Assembly: GCF_001642475.1 (NCBI RefSeq)
Contig: NW_019173942.1
Span: forward strand, 413,554-477,553
Direction: 5' to 3'
DNA length: 64,000 nt
Origin: Fonsecaea monophora
Taxonomy: Eukaryota > Ascomycota > Eurotiomycetes > Chaetothyriales > Herpotrichiellaceae
In this document: piece after piece, positions 1-13,096 of the stretch
Position numbering within the stretch: the first letter of the stretch is position 1
How the letters are laid out: every line of letters starts with the position of its first letter
The notes under the pieces: model-generated
The model's input: the letters and a program-made list of their open reading frames with translations, nothing else
The model's database searches: none
What the model was told of the DNA's origin: nothing
Position numbers and translations under genes: made by a program

Positions 1-797
1 AGAATGAAGGATGGAGCCAGGGAGAAAGAACACCATGAACTCCTGAATCATCATCATCATCAACACCAGAAAATAGACAATGGGTGTCGATGGAGGAAGT
101 GGCAGGCGGCACCTTTTGGTCCGTCTTGTCCTATACCTGCGCTATGTGCCAGTAGGCGTTTTTAGGTCTCGAGGTCGAGATCAAGGTCAAGGTTTAGCAA
201 TTGGAGTCGGTGGCCTCTCGGCATGTATATATTATATATATATTAAATAGGGTATAATATATATACCCCGAACTGTGCTTCATTCGTCCCATTCCATTTT
301 TGTTCAGGTATAATCGCATGCTGGGCTCGCCGCCGCTGTTGACGTTATGGAACTCTCGTCCGCCTGCCATGCTCTCTCCCTTCCAATCCTTTTTCATTCT
401 CACCGTATTGCTTTCTAAGCCACCCGCTCGCGACTCGCCCTCTTTTCACTTCGGTCTACCTTTCGGTTCAAGGCGGCTTCTCCTTCGTCCGACATTGGCA
501 GCGTCAAGCCCAACCATCACCAGTTCTGGATCTTCAGAGGTCTTCCTCGCCCTTGTGGAATGTGCCTCTTTCTCACGACGGCTTGACTCTGTCGAGGGTT
601 CTTTATGATCGATTCTGGGCTCAGTGGCCCATATCAAGATACGTGATCGGCCCCCAGACCTACTTGCGCATGCACGGAGGCACTAGTTCAAAAGAGGTTC
701 CGACAGCGTCGGAGGACCTCTCCGCGGAGGTCTTCGCCCGAGAGGAATGTCCTAATTATCCTTTTCCAATGCTGTTGCCTTCTTCAAAAAATAAAAA
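1..797. other. non-coding sequence at window edge
   Basis: No reading frame here resembles a protein family I recognise. A strongly AT-rich dinucleotide patch of alternating TA lies at about 226-270. The overlapping frames on both strands between 300 and 846 are rich in Ser, Pro and Arg and look like random translation. Confidence 0.6.
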
Positions 798-1301
798 TAA
801 AAAAATAACGGATACCGCTTCATTGAAAAGAGACGGGTTGATCTAGAAGTGGAATACATTGCCGACGTCCAGTGGAACACCAAAGCATTTCAGAATCTCG
901 TGGCGGAGGAGGACACCAAGGATCTACTCGAAGCCCTGATCAAGAATCAGCTGAAGATTGAGACGTCGACCGATTTGATCGCCGGTAAAGGGAACGGCTT
1001 GATCGTCTTGTTACATGGGGGACCAGGCACGGGCGAAACTTACACGCCCGAGAGTGTCGCCGACTATGCACAGAAGCCTCTGTATCGCGTGACATGCAGG
1101 GACATTGGAACCGAGCCCGTCGAAGTCGAGAAATACCTGGAGACCGTGCTTCGCCTCGGCCGTCCCTGGAGTTGCGTCGTCCAGGAGGACGACGCGGATA
1201 TTTTCCTGGAAGAACGGACACTCGCAGACCTGAGACTGAATGCCTTCGTGTCCGTCTTCTTGCGCGTCCTCGAGTACTACAACGGGTCATCAAGTATGTA
1301 G
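798..1301 (+). pseudogene. AAA-ATPase (Bcs1-like fungal family) exon remnant
   Basis: The frame reads like the ATPase core of the large fungal AAA family whose members carry an 'ADVxWNxxAFxNL' lead-in, a Walker A loop, the stretch PLYRVTC, and a Walker B followed by FLEER and VFLRVLEYY. All of these can be found in order here. The homologous reading starts upstream of the first possible initiator (RRVDLEVEYIADV at about 825-863), and there is no in-frame ATG before the match, so this is an internal exon. The Walker A lysine is replaced by glutamate (GGPGTGET, about 1017-1040) and the Walker B acidic pair is altered (VVQEDDAD). The match stops abruptly after VLEYYNG, where it runs into TAGG repeats. 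No sensor or arginine-finger region is found downstream. The catalytic lysine change and missing halves point to a dead fragment; an exon of a longer, divergent gene is less likely. Confidence 0.7.
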
Positions 1302-4300
1302 GTAGGTAGACGTGGATTTATCGAGCACAAGCACAGAGGCAGAGGCAGAGGCGACCCGGATCAGGGCTCCGCCAAACCTCCACCGTCACGAACAAGGCTC
1401 TCAACCCCTTATTGCGAATCTCTGTGCGCTTTTTTCCGAGGGGCTGGCTTTCACAGACCACAGATCGAAACGTACGTACATACTTGGAAATGTTCGGCTC
1501 ACTGCGGAACCTCGTCCTTGTCGCATCTCTTTGGCTGGACATGATTACATACCTCCAGACTCCAGACTCCAGACTCTAGTAACAAGTAGTAACAAGTAGG
1601 TGGGTAGGTATCCATCCCCTCTGGAGCCTGAACTCTGGACTCTGGACTAGTAGTAGTACCTGTAATCGGTACCTGTACTCGTAGTCATAGCGTGCCTGGT
1701 GACCGGTGCACGGTTTTGTCTCCAAATATAAACCGACCACTGCACGCAACCGTCATGCTATAATGCAATGTGGATGGTTTTTCTTGGACTGGCGTGGCTG
1801 GCGTGACTCGGGCTGGGCGCTTACTTGTCCTCGTACTGCCCTACTTGGGCCCTCCCTCGCCTCCCTGACTTGGTGTAGGTACCTAGATATCTACATAGAT
1901 ACTACAAGGAAGAACTAGGTAAACAAACCAGCCTATTCGCTCGCAGGATGATGTCATTGCCACGTGTTTTTTCTCTCTTCTCATTCTTCGCCTTTTTTCG
2001 TCTTTCTCTAGCTCCCAAGGCTCCCTACAAGCAGGCAAGGTACTGTAGGCAGCATTTTACCTTTTGGCTATTACCTACTCGCCGGTCGCCGGTCGCCGGT
2101 CGCCTGTCGCCTGTCGCCCTACTTGCCCACTCGCCCACTCTCCATATTTGCACTCGGACCTTTTCACCCACCAAGCTGCCAAGCAGCCAAGCAGCCTCTC
2201 GCCTACACTCCTCCTGGGAGTAAATAACCTTCCTGGTCCAGAGCTAGTACAAGTAACGGAAAGAGATAGAAAAAGATACACGATCGGGAAACACAAAAGA
2301 TGAATGGTGGATGAAGGTCGGCAGAGCCTTGGCTGTCATCTCTGTATCTCCCCAAGTACCACTAGGTACACGTTACTGTCAAGCTGCGAGTACGAGGGTT
2401 TGGCACAAAACTCTTTCTCTCTCACACAGACGCACAGTTCATAAGTGGTCGGGGCTGATTATTCGCAGCAGGATGTAAGTAGCATGGGTATCCAGTACTG
2501 TACTTGTACCGACCTCGGCAGGTAGGTCGGTAGGTAGAGAGATAGATAGGCAGATACTCGGTCCCCGCTCGTCGTGATCAACCCGGACCTCGCTCCGGGA
2601 TGTCCCAGATAATAGGTCTTACTTACCGCTCTCTCACTTGCTCACCTCATTCCTTTGGCTAGAAAACGTATGAGGTATGTATGTAAGCCTCCGTAGTTCC
2701 TAACAAATAGGCCCCCAGGTCGGAAGAAATATCCCGCAGGCGGATGAGGGTGATGCGGTGCGGTCTGATGGTAGCTAGGTACGTCGTGCCCATGTCCACC
2801 ACCTTACAATACTGTATATCCGGCGGACATGTCAACGTGAGGGATGGTGGTTCGATCCGTCACGCTTGGTACTCGGTATGCTCGAGCCAAGACATTTTAC
2901 CTCCCCCACTACCAAGCAGCTCTTGAGCTGGCGCTCGTATTGCCTTCTTGGAAATTAACCGAGAATGGAAAATGGTGACTGGCACGTGGGATGGGTCCAA
3001 ATGAGGGGGCCAGTGGGCACACCAGTGGTGCGGGATGCGGATGCGTTGCGTGTGAGCTGGTGCATGTTCAAAAAGGGAGCAACAAGCGAGTACGTCTTGG
3101 TCCATGCATGGCAGGAGAGATGCCGATCAATTGCTGCTTTTCTCCCTACAGGCGAAACCGCAAATACCACCTTGGGCAGCGCTATCGAGATAGTGATACA
3201 ACCCCATTGACGAATAAAAGGGCTTCGGAGTATCAAAGGACATAGTACGGAGTAGATGCTTCAAGCTAACCCCACCCGGATGCCCAGTCTCTGGGCGTAT
3301 TACCCTGGCTTCTCGTAATTCGGCGGGCAGGGCGAATCACAAACGACATCGAGGCGGGACCTCTGGTTGAAAAGGGAGAGTGGGCATGAGTGGGCGTGCG
3401 CGGGTGTGGTGGGATAGTGCGGATGCATGCTGACATGATCCCCCCAATGTCTTGGGTGCTTGGGAAAGTCTTGAGGCTGCGACAAGGGGTCAAGTATACC
3501 TGCCGCCTGGTGAGTGGAGGGTTTTGGGCAAGGAGGTGTAGCAGTATGATAACTTACTCGGTCAACTCGGTGACTTGGTGACTTGGTAGGCATGCACCCT
3601 TACCAGACCAAGGCCGAGTCGATGTGCTCGAAACGTCGTCGCACAGTCAAGCCCACGTGTGTGATGAGCATCCCTCCTTTGAGTTCCTCGCTTGGAGAAC
3701 GCCGGGGGCGCTCATCCCCATCGGGTTATTCTTCGGTGCTCACTTTTGGATAAAACTGAATGTTTTGAGGCCCCGGGTAGACAGAATCCCAGCCCGTGTC
3801 CAGGGGTATGAAAGTGAGAAGACGAGAGCCCAGAGACGATACTGGCAAGGTGCATCAGTATTAGACTTCGTGATATACGAATACTTGTGCCCTGGTTCTG
3901 GGAGCTCTTCGCGAAGGGCGGTCAAAGTAGGTGCACATCCCCGGTTGCCCTAGGCGTAGCCTGCCGGGTACCTCATACAAAGCCTAGGGATATAGTGATC
4001 ATCCCTCGGGACCGCCCCTTGTTGATAGACATGGGCCGTCGCTCGCCCAAACAGGACAACGAGCAAAGGCCGAATCTCCAGAACCGAGCAGCCGTGGGAG
4101 TCCGTCATCGAGTAAAAGCATTTGTTTGCTGAAGCCGGAGTGAATTTCCAAATTCTGGGATGAATGATTCCTTCTGCCCGTATGGCCGGCCAGGAATTAT
4201 AGAGCTCAAAATAGTTTTGACAAGGCAGCAAAGGGTAATAGAGACGACCAACCCCTGGCCCCAGCGTCCTGGTAGGGCAGCAGCTGAGCAGCAGCTGAGC

Positions 4301-5097
4301 ACCGAAATGTTCCCCGCGTTCGCCGTCCTAAACCCCTCGATCATTCCGGGCCAGGGAAATCCTGTCGCGGAACCGACCACGGTTTACTTCGGGGATCGGA
4401 CGCCTCGACGCCTCTCTTGCGTCAACCAACTACGAGGGCTGGGGACCTCGCCTGTCGAACAAGGGAAAAAAAAGAAAGAGAACTAGCTTTCCCAAACTCT
4501 TTTTGCGAATGCCGTCTTCAGGCAATGGTCTTTTTAAGTTTGCGTACCAGAAAGGCAGTGCTCGGGAACGGCATCCAGGGTGTAGTAGTTGGTCTCTCTG
4601 CGAAATTGCGAGAAAGATGTCGGTGTACTTTGATGGAGGTATCACCTTGTAGTACAAAGATTATTTGATGAATGTTTCAAACCGGCACGGCGTTGCCGGC
4701 CTGCCACCCTGTTGATCCGTGCGTCCTTTGAACCGCTGGTATTCCACATTCGCAAGGCTCCTGCGAAAGCCCGCCGTCGATAACCCATGTAGAAGGCATG
4801 CAAAAGGGCTTTACTCTCCCAGTTCTCCTTCCATAGGGACCCCCTTTTTTTCCTCCCTCCCTAGGGAACCCCTAGCGTACCACATGTTCCATCAAAGTGT
4901 AGTCGTGCAGAATACCAAAAGTTATTCCGTCCATGCTCGCGCGGTGCGCGCCTTCGCTCGCTCAAGTGCAATCGACAAAACCCAAACACAAAAAAGAAAA
5001 TCCAGCCCGTGTAGGTAGGTAGATATTCAAGACCTCTGTAGAACGCCAGTTGAAAGTTGCATCCCCTTTCCATTGCCCATTGGTGATAACGACTATG
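1302..5097. other. gene-poor interval with simple repeats
   Basis: About 3.8 kb without a supportable gene. It holds short TAGG/GTAG tetranucleotide runs (about 1301-1311, 1596-1610, 2518-2536, 5011-5022), repeated CCAGACT heptamers near 1555-1577, and a 7-bp minisatellite at 2083-2119. Small open frames on both strands overlap each other and show no family resemblance. Confidence 0.6.
2083..2119. repeat. 7-bp minisatellite (CGCCGGT / CGCCTGT)
   Basis: Three copies of CGCCGGT are followed by two copies of the one-base variant CGCCTGT, then degenerate CGCCC steps. The unit length is not a multiple of three and no gene is called here. Confidence 0.8.
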
Positions 5098-5945
5098 CTA
5101 CAAGGAATCCTCAAACGAGTGTAAGGCAAACTCCGAGTTGAGGTCCACAGCATTCTTGTCAAAATAGCATTCTGGTCCGTTGTAAAGCATATTGTCGTGG
5201 GTGGAGAAGGCATCGAACTTGTCGAACTTGTCTGGCATCAGCATCTCGCTGAAGGACTGGTCTTGACATGATCGCAGGGCGTTGAGCTCTGCTGTCAGTT
5301 CGGCGATTCTGCCATTGAGCTTCGAGACCTCGTCGGCTTGTCTGGTATATGACTGTAGCAGGTCTTGGTGCTTCTCATGAAGATCTTCCAATTGGCGCTC
5401 AAGGCCCTTGACATGTTTTTCTTTCCTCTCGCGGAAGGCCCGTTGAGATGCGCGATTTTGAGCACGTCGTCGCTGTCATTGAAGTCAGTGAACCTTGCCA
5501 ACAGAGTATGGTGGGTAGTGAGAAACGAACCAGGTGCATGTTTGGAATGGTTTCCTTGTCCTTGGCTGTGGGGGCTGAAGTGCTGCCAGATCGTCGCCGT
5601 CTTCGGTCGGTCTGATCAATGGCTGCGGCGTTGTTGTATTCAACGGGGATCTTGTTCGTCTGATTCGCGGGATAAAACGATGCCGGCGTTGTTCCATATG
5701 GGAAGAGGTCATACTGCATGGGGGCGTTGTTGAACATGATTTGACTCATCTGCTTCGGCGAGGATTAGCGGTCGAAGGGTTCCATACGGTGGGGGTGGAC
5801 TTACACGAGGCGAGTTGGGACTTGACCCTTCAGAGGTGCTGTCGAAGTATTGTCCGGCGGTGAAAAGTGATTGACTTGGTGATTGACTCGGGGAGCTCAC
5901 AAAGCCAAAGTCCATGTTGATATTTCGATCCCAGATCGACGTCAT
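5098..5945 (-). CDS. bZIP transcription factor (AP-1/Yap-like basic region)
   Basis: A probable nuclear DNA-binding regulator of 244 aa in three exons: 5945-5805, 5749-5531 and 5472-5098, all joined in phase 0 with GTAAGT and GTTCGT donors and CAG acceptors. The first exon is Ser/Pro-rich. The basic region begins exactly at exon 3 with RRRAQNRASQRAFRERK, which keeps the N-x7-R spacing of fungal AP-1-type factors. It is followed by a heptad region (LERQLEDLHEK onward) for dimerisation. The C-terminus carries one Cys in RSCQDQ and an acidic, Asp/Phe-rich tail. I chose the ATG at 5945 because the 37 residues upstream look like leader sequence; a start at 6056 or 5915 is possible. Targets are not predictable from sequence. 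The family call is firm; the identity within fungal bZIPs is not. Confidence 0.85.
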
Positions 5946-7243
5946 TCGAGGGACCAGGTGGTCTGAGGACGAGGTCTTTATCTTTTCTGGGACTCTTAGA
6001 GACCCGGATCTTGAACTTGAGTAAGCGTCGAGTATGTAAGATTGAACAACCCCCAAAAAATATTCTTGGACTGTGTTTGGTATTTCATCAATGTCAGATG
6101 CGGTGGAAAATCGATGGACTGGTTCAAGGGGATTGAAGATATAATTCGCCTTTGGGAGGGGATCTGGCTAGGGCTATCCAGGGCCCAGCGGCGCTAGAGG
6201 GGCATACGAGGATTAATTGTTCTGCCATGGTCTTAATCCGCATGAGAGAAAGCACCCCGGTATCGTTAGCCCCGAGAATCACGAACTGATCGCTTGCAGG
6301 GGGTGGATTGCTCACTTGTTCAGAGAAGGTTGCCGGGCGTAGCGGTTTGGCAAGGGCCATTGGAGGGTCACCTTTGAAAAGGGACGAGTAGGGTTGACCG
6401 ACGGGAAATGTACGGGCAGCAACAGGCGCAGGCCCAAGTTGACGTTGCTAGACTGTCTTGTCTGCCTGGCAGCCAAACGGACACCTTACGCCGACTACCA
6501 AAAGAGGTTTGGCGCCGCCATCAAGCCCTGTTTCTAAGACTTTTGGAAGCAGGTTAGAAGCTTTCCACCCTGAGGTCAGCAATTCCGGAGTGGACCACCG
6601 GCAGGGTAATGCTTCAGAGAGAGGCGCAACATGACTGGTGGAAGGCCCATGGACAGCCTAAAAGGCCGTGATGGCCCTACAAGCCTGTCCTTGTCAGCCA
6701 AAGGCGGGGGCCAAAAGAGTGTAATTGGGGAGAGAGCAAAGTCATCATCACCCCGTTGGATTGAGCGATGCTCGGCATCAATCGCCTTGTTGGGGACCCA
6801 GTGCAAAGGCACCAGCGACCAGTGGTGCGCAGGCATTATTGGCAGGTGCAGCAGATGGCAGGTGCACAGGAGAAGCTCGGACCAAGCGCTGTTTCCTATT
6901 ACAGAAGGCGCCCTTGCCCAATATAGGAATAGCCTAAAAGTATAGTCGACTACCTCTGTAGGCATAGCTTGCATCTGACCACCTGCCCCCCATGGAGACC
7001 CTCTGACTCTCTATCCATATCCATGTTGGTGGAAAGGTATCTCAGGTACAATAATACATTAATATGTATCGACGATCTTCCTAACATCCCACGATGGACC
7101 CGAAGCTTGTTGCTGTATCTACGAATAATGCCACAGGTGAGTCTAGTTCAGGGATTGAGCTTGTATGAGAATCCCTCGCACATATCGTCAGTCCTCGGGT
7201 GAGTGATTAAGCTCTCATGGGAGCGTTAAGTCTTTCAAGGACC

Positions 7244-7275
<32 letters not shown>

Positions 7276-10200
7276 GCTGGTGCTCTGAGCAGCAATCGTC
7301 TTCAATAGACCGTCGACAAGCCCATCATCAGCATCAGTCACACCCACAATCACGCCAACAGCTAAGCCAACAGCAATGTGCCAACAATTAATGACCACAG
7401 AGGGTTGTGTGTTGCCGGATATGTCTTTCCAATACGCAGAACAAAACCCACCCCGCGCATCTCCCATGCAAACGGTCGCTCATGTAATACAATTTTTGCT
7501 GACCGATATTTCTTTGGCCTTTGTTGGTGCTGCGTAAAACGTTTCCTAGCTAGCCACGTCAAACACAATGCATGGGAAGTGCGGCTGTCTTGTCGAGATT
7601 GGAGGCGTCTGGACTTCGTTCGATGCATGGATCTCCCTCTGTCGGCCCGTTGACTGGTCCGCTGGACATGGCAGTCTCTCAACGTTGACGCTGCACCTGA
7701 CGGTCAGTTTCATTAGCGTCGACGCCACAAACTCCTCGAAATGGTAAGTGCCAGGGTGTGGTTCTTGAGTTCGTCATGCCGCATGGACGCTGGGGAACAA
7801 TACGGACCCTGCCCACCACTCCAGAGCCTGGTGCGGATCCCTCTTTCCGAGTGCCCTTGACCCAAGGGCGTAATCGGTAGAGATTGATGTGATTGGCGTC
7901 TTCACTTCTCGAAAGATGGGCCGATCGCGAATCTGGTGGTTGAGCAGTCCAATGATCACTCTGTTTGGAGCGCCGTGGCCGGACTGAGGTTGGGCTGATG
8001 CAGCAGTGAACCCCTGCCATGGTCCCGAGAAGCCGACAAGTCATGTGCACCACCTTGCGCTCTTCGTAAAAGCAGCGTCAGTCTCGGCGGGTTTGAGCTT
8101 TGCAGACCTGGGCAGGTGCCAAGAAGGACACATTCCTAATGAGGCAATTGCTCTTATCAGCCTGACATGAATCTCGTCGTCTTGGTATTTTGTTGCCCAG
8201 CCGCTGTTTTGGCAAGCAGTTGCGGAACAAAGCAACTCGAACCGCCCCAACGCGGGCTTCCAGAGAGAGAGAGAGCAATAGACATTTCCGAAGGTTATGC
8301 TCCATTACTTGTTGAGTTGAGACTTGATCGGCGTTCCATTTCCGTGGACGTGGAGTTGCTGACACGCTGCTGCCTCCTTACGTTGTCTCAGTTTTGGGAT
8401 ATTCAGCAGTTGTCTTAGCAGCTTGGTGCTTGGTAGGGGCCGCTCGGACCGTAACCACGAGCTACCGATTGAAACCCACACTCTTCAGACCCTTAGGAAT
8501 GATGATCTGCTTGAAAAGACCACCCGAACCACATGGCATGATGTGGTCATCTTTGCAGACTCCTGTGATCGGCATTTTCATAGCCGTAATAGGCAATTTT
8601 TTAAGGCACCTACTCAAAGCGGAAGTGAAATTGTATTTTCTTTTTGCTCAAGTTGGCTGCGCTGCCGCGGTACCTGGTTTTCGTTTGCATGCGCTGAGAA
8701 TTAACGAGACCGATTTAGAAGGAGCATTTTTGTAGAAATATCAATCCTTTTAGATGATCAATCAGAGGGCGAAATCCCACCCGGCGCTGCTCTTCAGATG
8801 GAATACATGGCTCACGGCACACCAAGTATTCAGAAATGCGTAATCCAGCACGTACCAACTAGGTACACGGTACTGAGATGGTTACAACTGAAGATAGGTA
8901 AAGTCAAATCGGTGCAGTGCCCGGTGTACCCGTATTATAATCAAGTGAATAAGGCAGTCCTCGGGTCTCAAAGCCGACCGCCCCTCTCCTACGAGCTTTT
9001 TTTAGACATCGGCTAGGGAGGAAGGTGATAATATGTATATTGTGACCGCTGACCAATAAACTGGGAACAATCAGATACGAGTATCTGTGTTTCCTCTGAG
9101 GCTCAGCTAGGTACCTTCCTACTGTAGGTACCTTGTACATGGAGCTTACCTCTCACAGCCAAGTGCACCCTAAAGGAGATTTCTTAGGTAAAAGGTTACA
9201 AAGTACGGCGCCGAACCGGAAGAGCGAGCTCCATCTAGGAATCTGCAGGTACACGGCCTCGGGAGAAAATGGAGTCGGGATTGAGGGAGATGAATTCTCG
9301 TCCAAGTGCTAGGAGTAGCGCTGCAACCGTTCTCGGGACGCCAGCACAAGCCAATATTTTTCCGTGGCGTTTCGAGTTGTTGCCTGAGAATTGTGTACCA
9401 GTTACGCAGATACAGCCCATGCTGTACGCACGCGACTAGTAGATATGTCGAGGTGGGTGTCCTCAACACCAGATGTTGTATCCATTCTCGCAGTGGACTT
9501 CATCCGCTAGGCTCTGACACGAGTCGTCCTTGGGTTATTTTCATCGACCGAACTCTGCTTGATGATTTGGCCGGAGAGGGACGGAGTGTGCTGAATTTGT
9601 CTCGGCATTGATCTTGGGTTAACTGACCATGATACGCGTGAATGCCCACAGCCATCACATATTCTGTAGCGCTCTGCCGCGAACTTGGCAGGAGATATTG
9701 CGCCATGTTTGACGACTATTGAACTGATATGACCTGTCACTCTATCTTCTTGTGAGAGTGGGCACGAACTGGTCACGACATACAGAGCTGAATGATGGAG
9801 ACGAAGATTTCTTCCATCCCCATCCACCACTAGTTATTAGCCGGCATTGTTCCAGAGATCAGCCGATCACCGCTACTTGTGCCTGGAATGAGAAGGTCGC
9901 GCCGAGCAACAATTGGGTCCCGACTGCTTCTCCATATGCCGGTTGATATATCTTGCATTGATCCGATGGATGGTCACATTGTCGAACTTTTTCAGTGCAT
10001 CGTATGGTAGGTGTTGCGAGCCTGTTTCACGCGGGAGAAAGGTGAAAGATTCATGATCTATACATTGAATTTCCAGTGCTGCACAGGCCCTATGAGGTTA
10101 TGAGCCGTTGTAGGTTCTGCAGTATGGGAGACGACCGTTGGGGATGTAACCCTGGGGAAACAACTTTTGAATTTTCTGGATACGCTGGGGCACTTACAGA

Positions 10201-11961
10201 CTTCATGCTGGCATCAGGGGTCATAGACGACGAGGTGGATGGTTTGACCTCACTTTGACTTTGACTTTTGACTTTTTCACGAATCGTCTCCGGCCTCGTG
10301 GCAGACCCTGTTGGAAGAAGGTTGCACAACATCAGGGGTCGTCCACGAGGGAGTGACGGCAAGATCCAAGATGGACTCCAACCCCAGTATGGATGAGTGT
10401 CATATTTACTCATAGGAGAGATCTGGCAGCGAGGTTCAAGGCTGAACAGCTCTTCGCTTATGTACAGTACGTAGTGTACATGATCAGATCTCTCTGTCAG
10501 GGTAACCCGATCCAGTTGAGTCTCTAGCCTTGCAGCCCAAAGGCCGCACACAACAAATACTGCTAGCGACCTAAGAATCTCTCTTCTTACTGTCGGGAGA
10601 CCATTGAATTCTACCTCGTACTGTGCGCAGACACTTGCACCAACAAGTACAAATACATTACATGGGCTTCTGCCAGTTGACGAGCTGTGTTACAGTACAT
10701 GCCTCGACCGGTATCCTCGCATCCCGGGTACCCGAGGAAACAAATGAGTTGGTGACACAGGCGACGGTGAAAGCGTAGTACGAGGGATTGGCAAGATGAG
10801 AAGATTTCCGATGATTGTGAAACACTGAAAAAACGTGGTGAGTGCGTGGTGCTGTTGAGCGGCCCCTGAAATGATGCACATGGGTATAACCACGAGCAGG
10901 GACCCCCCAGGCTCTACAAATCATACGAGAACTTGTACAACAAAGGTACTAATAGGGGGGTTGGGGGCGTGCTAGAGCCCAGAAGAGCGCCATAAGGAGC
11001 CCCAGAAGGGTAGATCCTGCCCTTATTCAATCTGCTGGCGCATGGCCGGCCCCTGTTAGGCCTATCGTTCTAAGTCTCCTCTAGTGCCCTTCTAGACCAT
11101 ATTGGGGCTCTAGCGTGCCTTTAGCGATGCCTCTTGGGTGCCTCTCCAATTCCCCCCTATGATCCACTATGGAAGCTGTGGCATCTTCAGCAGCCACCAT
11201 CTTCGATCTGCATCCCCCCCAACACCCTTTTGCGTGCACTTCCAGGCTCCCATAGGCTACTTAGCCCCCTTCAGAGTCTCTCTGGGCTCCTCTAAAAGGG
11301 TTTCTACCATTGGCACCGGCTCCCTCCTGGACGGGTAGAAATCACGCCCCGTGTCTCCCCGTCCATTCACAGCCTTAGCGATCAGGTCCTTCCAATTCTA
11401 ATTGCTGGAGCTTGCAAAGCTTTCTCTCCACCACTCTCTTCGCCCACGCTTCAGCCAAACCTGCCGTACCACCAGCTCCTGCACCTCCACCGTGCAACTT
11501 TGCACTTGGACGCATCCAACACCTCTACCATACTCCATCTGATTATCACCCTCATCTAGCACCGCGACCACCGAGGGTTGCACTTTTGTGAGCAAACATA
11601 GGAGAGTCGTCGGAGGCAGCTGTGTCGAATTCTTCCTATCGTCGATATCTCATTGCTATTACTGTCCTTGGAGGTGAGTTTCAACTGATATTGGGGCCTT
11701 TGGTCTGCCAGGCCCTGGGGCGGCAAGACTCAACATATCTAGTTGCTAACCATGACATTTTTGGGAATCAGGGGCCTCGTCTCCTTCAAATTTGTATCGC
11801 CGAGCTCATCCCGATCCCTTCCTTCCACGCCATAAACCTCTCCAGGCTGAGCATGATTTAGCCACGACCAATTGGAAGAGACATTTTCGACCATATTGCA
11901 CTCATACCATCAGCCCGACCGCTTTCACGTCTGAGCACCGGGCGACCTACGCGTTGCCACG
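5946..11961. other. 6-kb gene-poor interval
   Basis: I see no supportable gene. Contents include a (GA)n microsatellite at 7244-7270 and scattered GGTACC-type words (for example CTAGGTACACG near both 2363 and 8860). A Pro/Cys-rich stretch at 10.95-11.6 kb has a different base texture and many CCCC/CTCC runs. The minus-strand frame 10090-10551 is Ser-rich at one end but has no recognisable domain and no convincing splice context. Confidence 0.55.
7244..7270. repeat. (GA)n microsatellite
   Basis: An uninterrupted run of GA dinucleotides of about 27 bases, in non-coding sequence. Confidence 0.95.
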
Positions 11962-13096
11962 ATGGGCTGCACCGGATCCAAATTAGATCCGCGGGAAAAG
12001 GAGGCCGCGCAACAAAACGCGAAGATTGAACGTCAGTTACGTGCAGATAGAAGAACAGAGTCTCGGACTGTCAAGATCCTGCTGCTAGGTATGCGACCAT
12101 GGTATCGGTTTGTCGTCTCTACTATGGTCAACTGACATGGGTGTAGGTGCGGGTGAATCTGGAAAATCGACAATCATCAAGCAGATGCGCATTATCCATT
12201 CTAGTGGATTCCAGGATGATGAGCGCGTACAGGTCAAGGCCGTCATTTTCTCCAATGTCGTTATCGCATTCCGCGTCTTGTACGAGATCATGCAAGATGA
12301 GGGGATTGAATTCACGGACGAGTCCAACGAAGCTTATGCCGAATACCTTGAAAATGTCAATGCCGACGTCGATGCGCATGAGGCGTTCCGCGACAAGAGA
12401 GTCAAAGAGGCCATGATTGCGCTGTGGAAGGACGCTGGTGTACAAAAGGCCGTTTCCAAAGGCCACGAGTTTGCGCTTCACGATAATCTGACCTTTTACT
12501 TTGACAACATCAATCGCATGTTCGAACCCGACTGGCTACCCAACGATCAAGATATGCTCCATGCCAGACTCAGAACGACTGGCATTACTGAAACCGTCTT
12601 CGAGCTCCAACAACTGACGTTCCGCATGATGGACGTGGGAGGACAAAGGTCAGAACGTAAGAAATGGATTCACTGCTTCGAAGGTGTTCAGTGCCTGCTT
12701 TTCATGGCCGCCTTGTCTGGATATGACCAGTGCCTGGTGGAGGACGTGAATGCCAACCAGATGCACGAGGCTCTGATGCTCTTCGAATCATTGGTCAATG
12801 GAGAATGGTTCAAGGACAAGCCCATTATCCTGTTCCTCAACAAAATCGATCTCTTCCGGGAGAAGCTACCCATATCACCACTTTCGGCACATTTCCCCGA
12901 TTATACTGGCAAAGATGCCGACGAAGAAGCGGCCAAGCAGTTCTTTGCCAACAAGTTCCGATCCATCAACCGCAACTCCAACCGCGAAATCTATATTCAT
13001 TTCACCAACGCAACTGACACCAATCTTCTCAAGAAGACCATGGAAGACGTGCAGGATATTTTGATTCAGAAAAACCTTCAACGACTTGTTCTGTAA
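11962..13096 (+). CDS. heterotrimeric G-protein alpha subunit (probably group II)
   Basis: A membrane-bound GTPase that couples receptors to cAMP or MAPK signalling. Two exons, 11962-12088 and 12147-13096, give 358 aa, the usual length for the family. The junction splits a Gly codon inside LLLGAGESGKST, the P-loop, in-frame and with a GT-AG intron. The protein begins MGC, the N-myristoylation (Gly2) and palmitoylation (Cys3) signal. The switch II motif DVGGQRSERKKW and the guanine-specificity motif FLNKIDLF are intact, as is FTNATDT near the C-terminus. The tail ends NLQRLVL and lacks the Cys at position -4 that is ADP-ribosylated in group I (Gi-like, FadA/GNA-1) subunits, so it is not that group. 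The MGCTGSK start and divergence from FadA make me favour the GanA/GNA-2-like group, from memory of family sequences. Confidence 0.93.

Noticed and set aside
2838..2870. GGTTCGATCC, resembling a tRNA T-loop
   Set aside because: No 5-bp T-stem flanks it, and no acceptor, D or anticodon arm can be drawn around it.
10090..10551. 153-codon minus-strand frame
   Set aside because: Only a Ser/Lys-rich stretch; no family resemblance or conserved-looking core.
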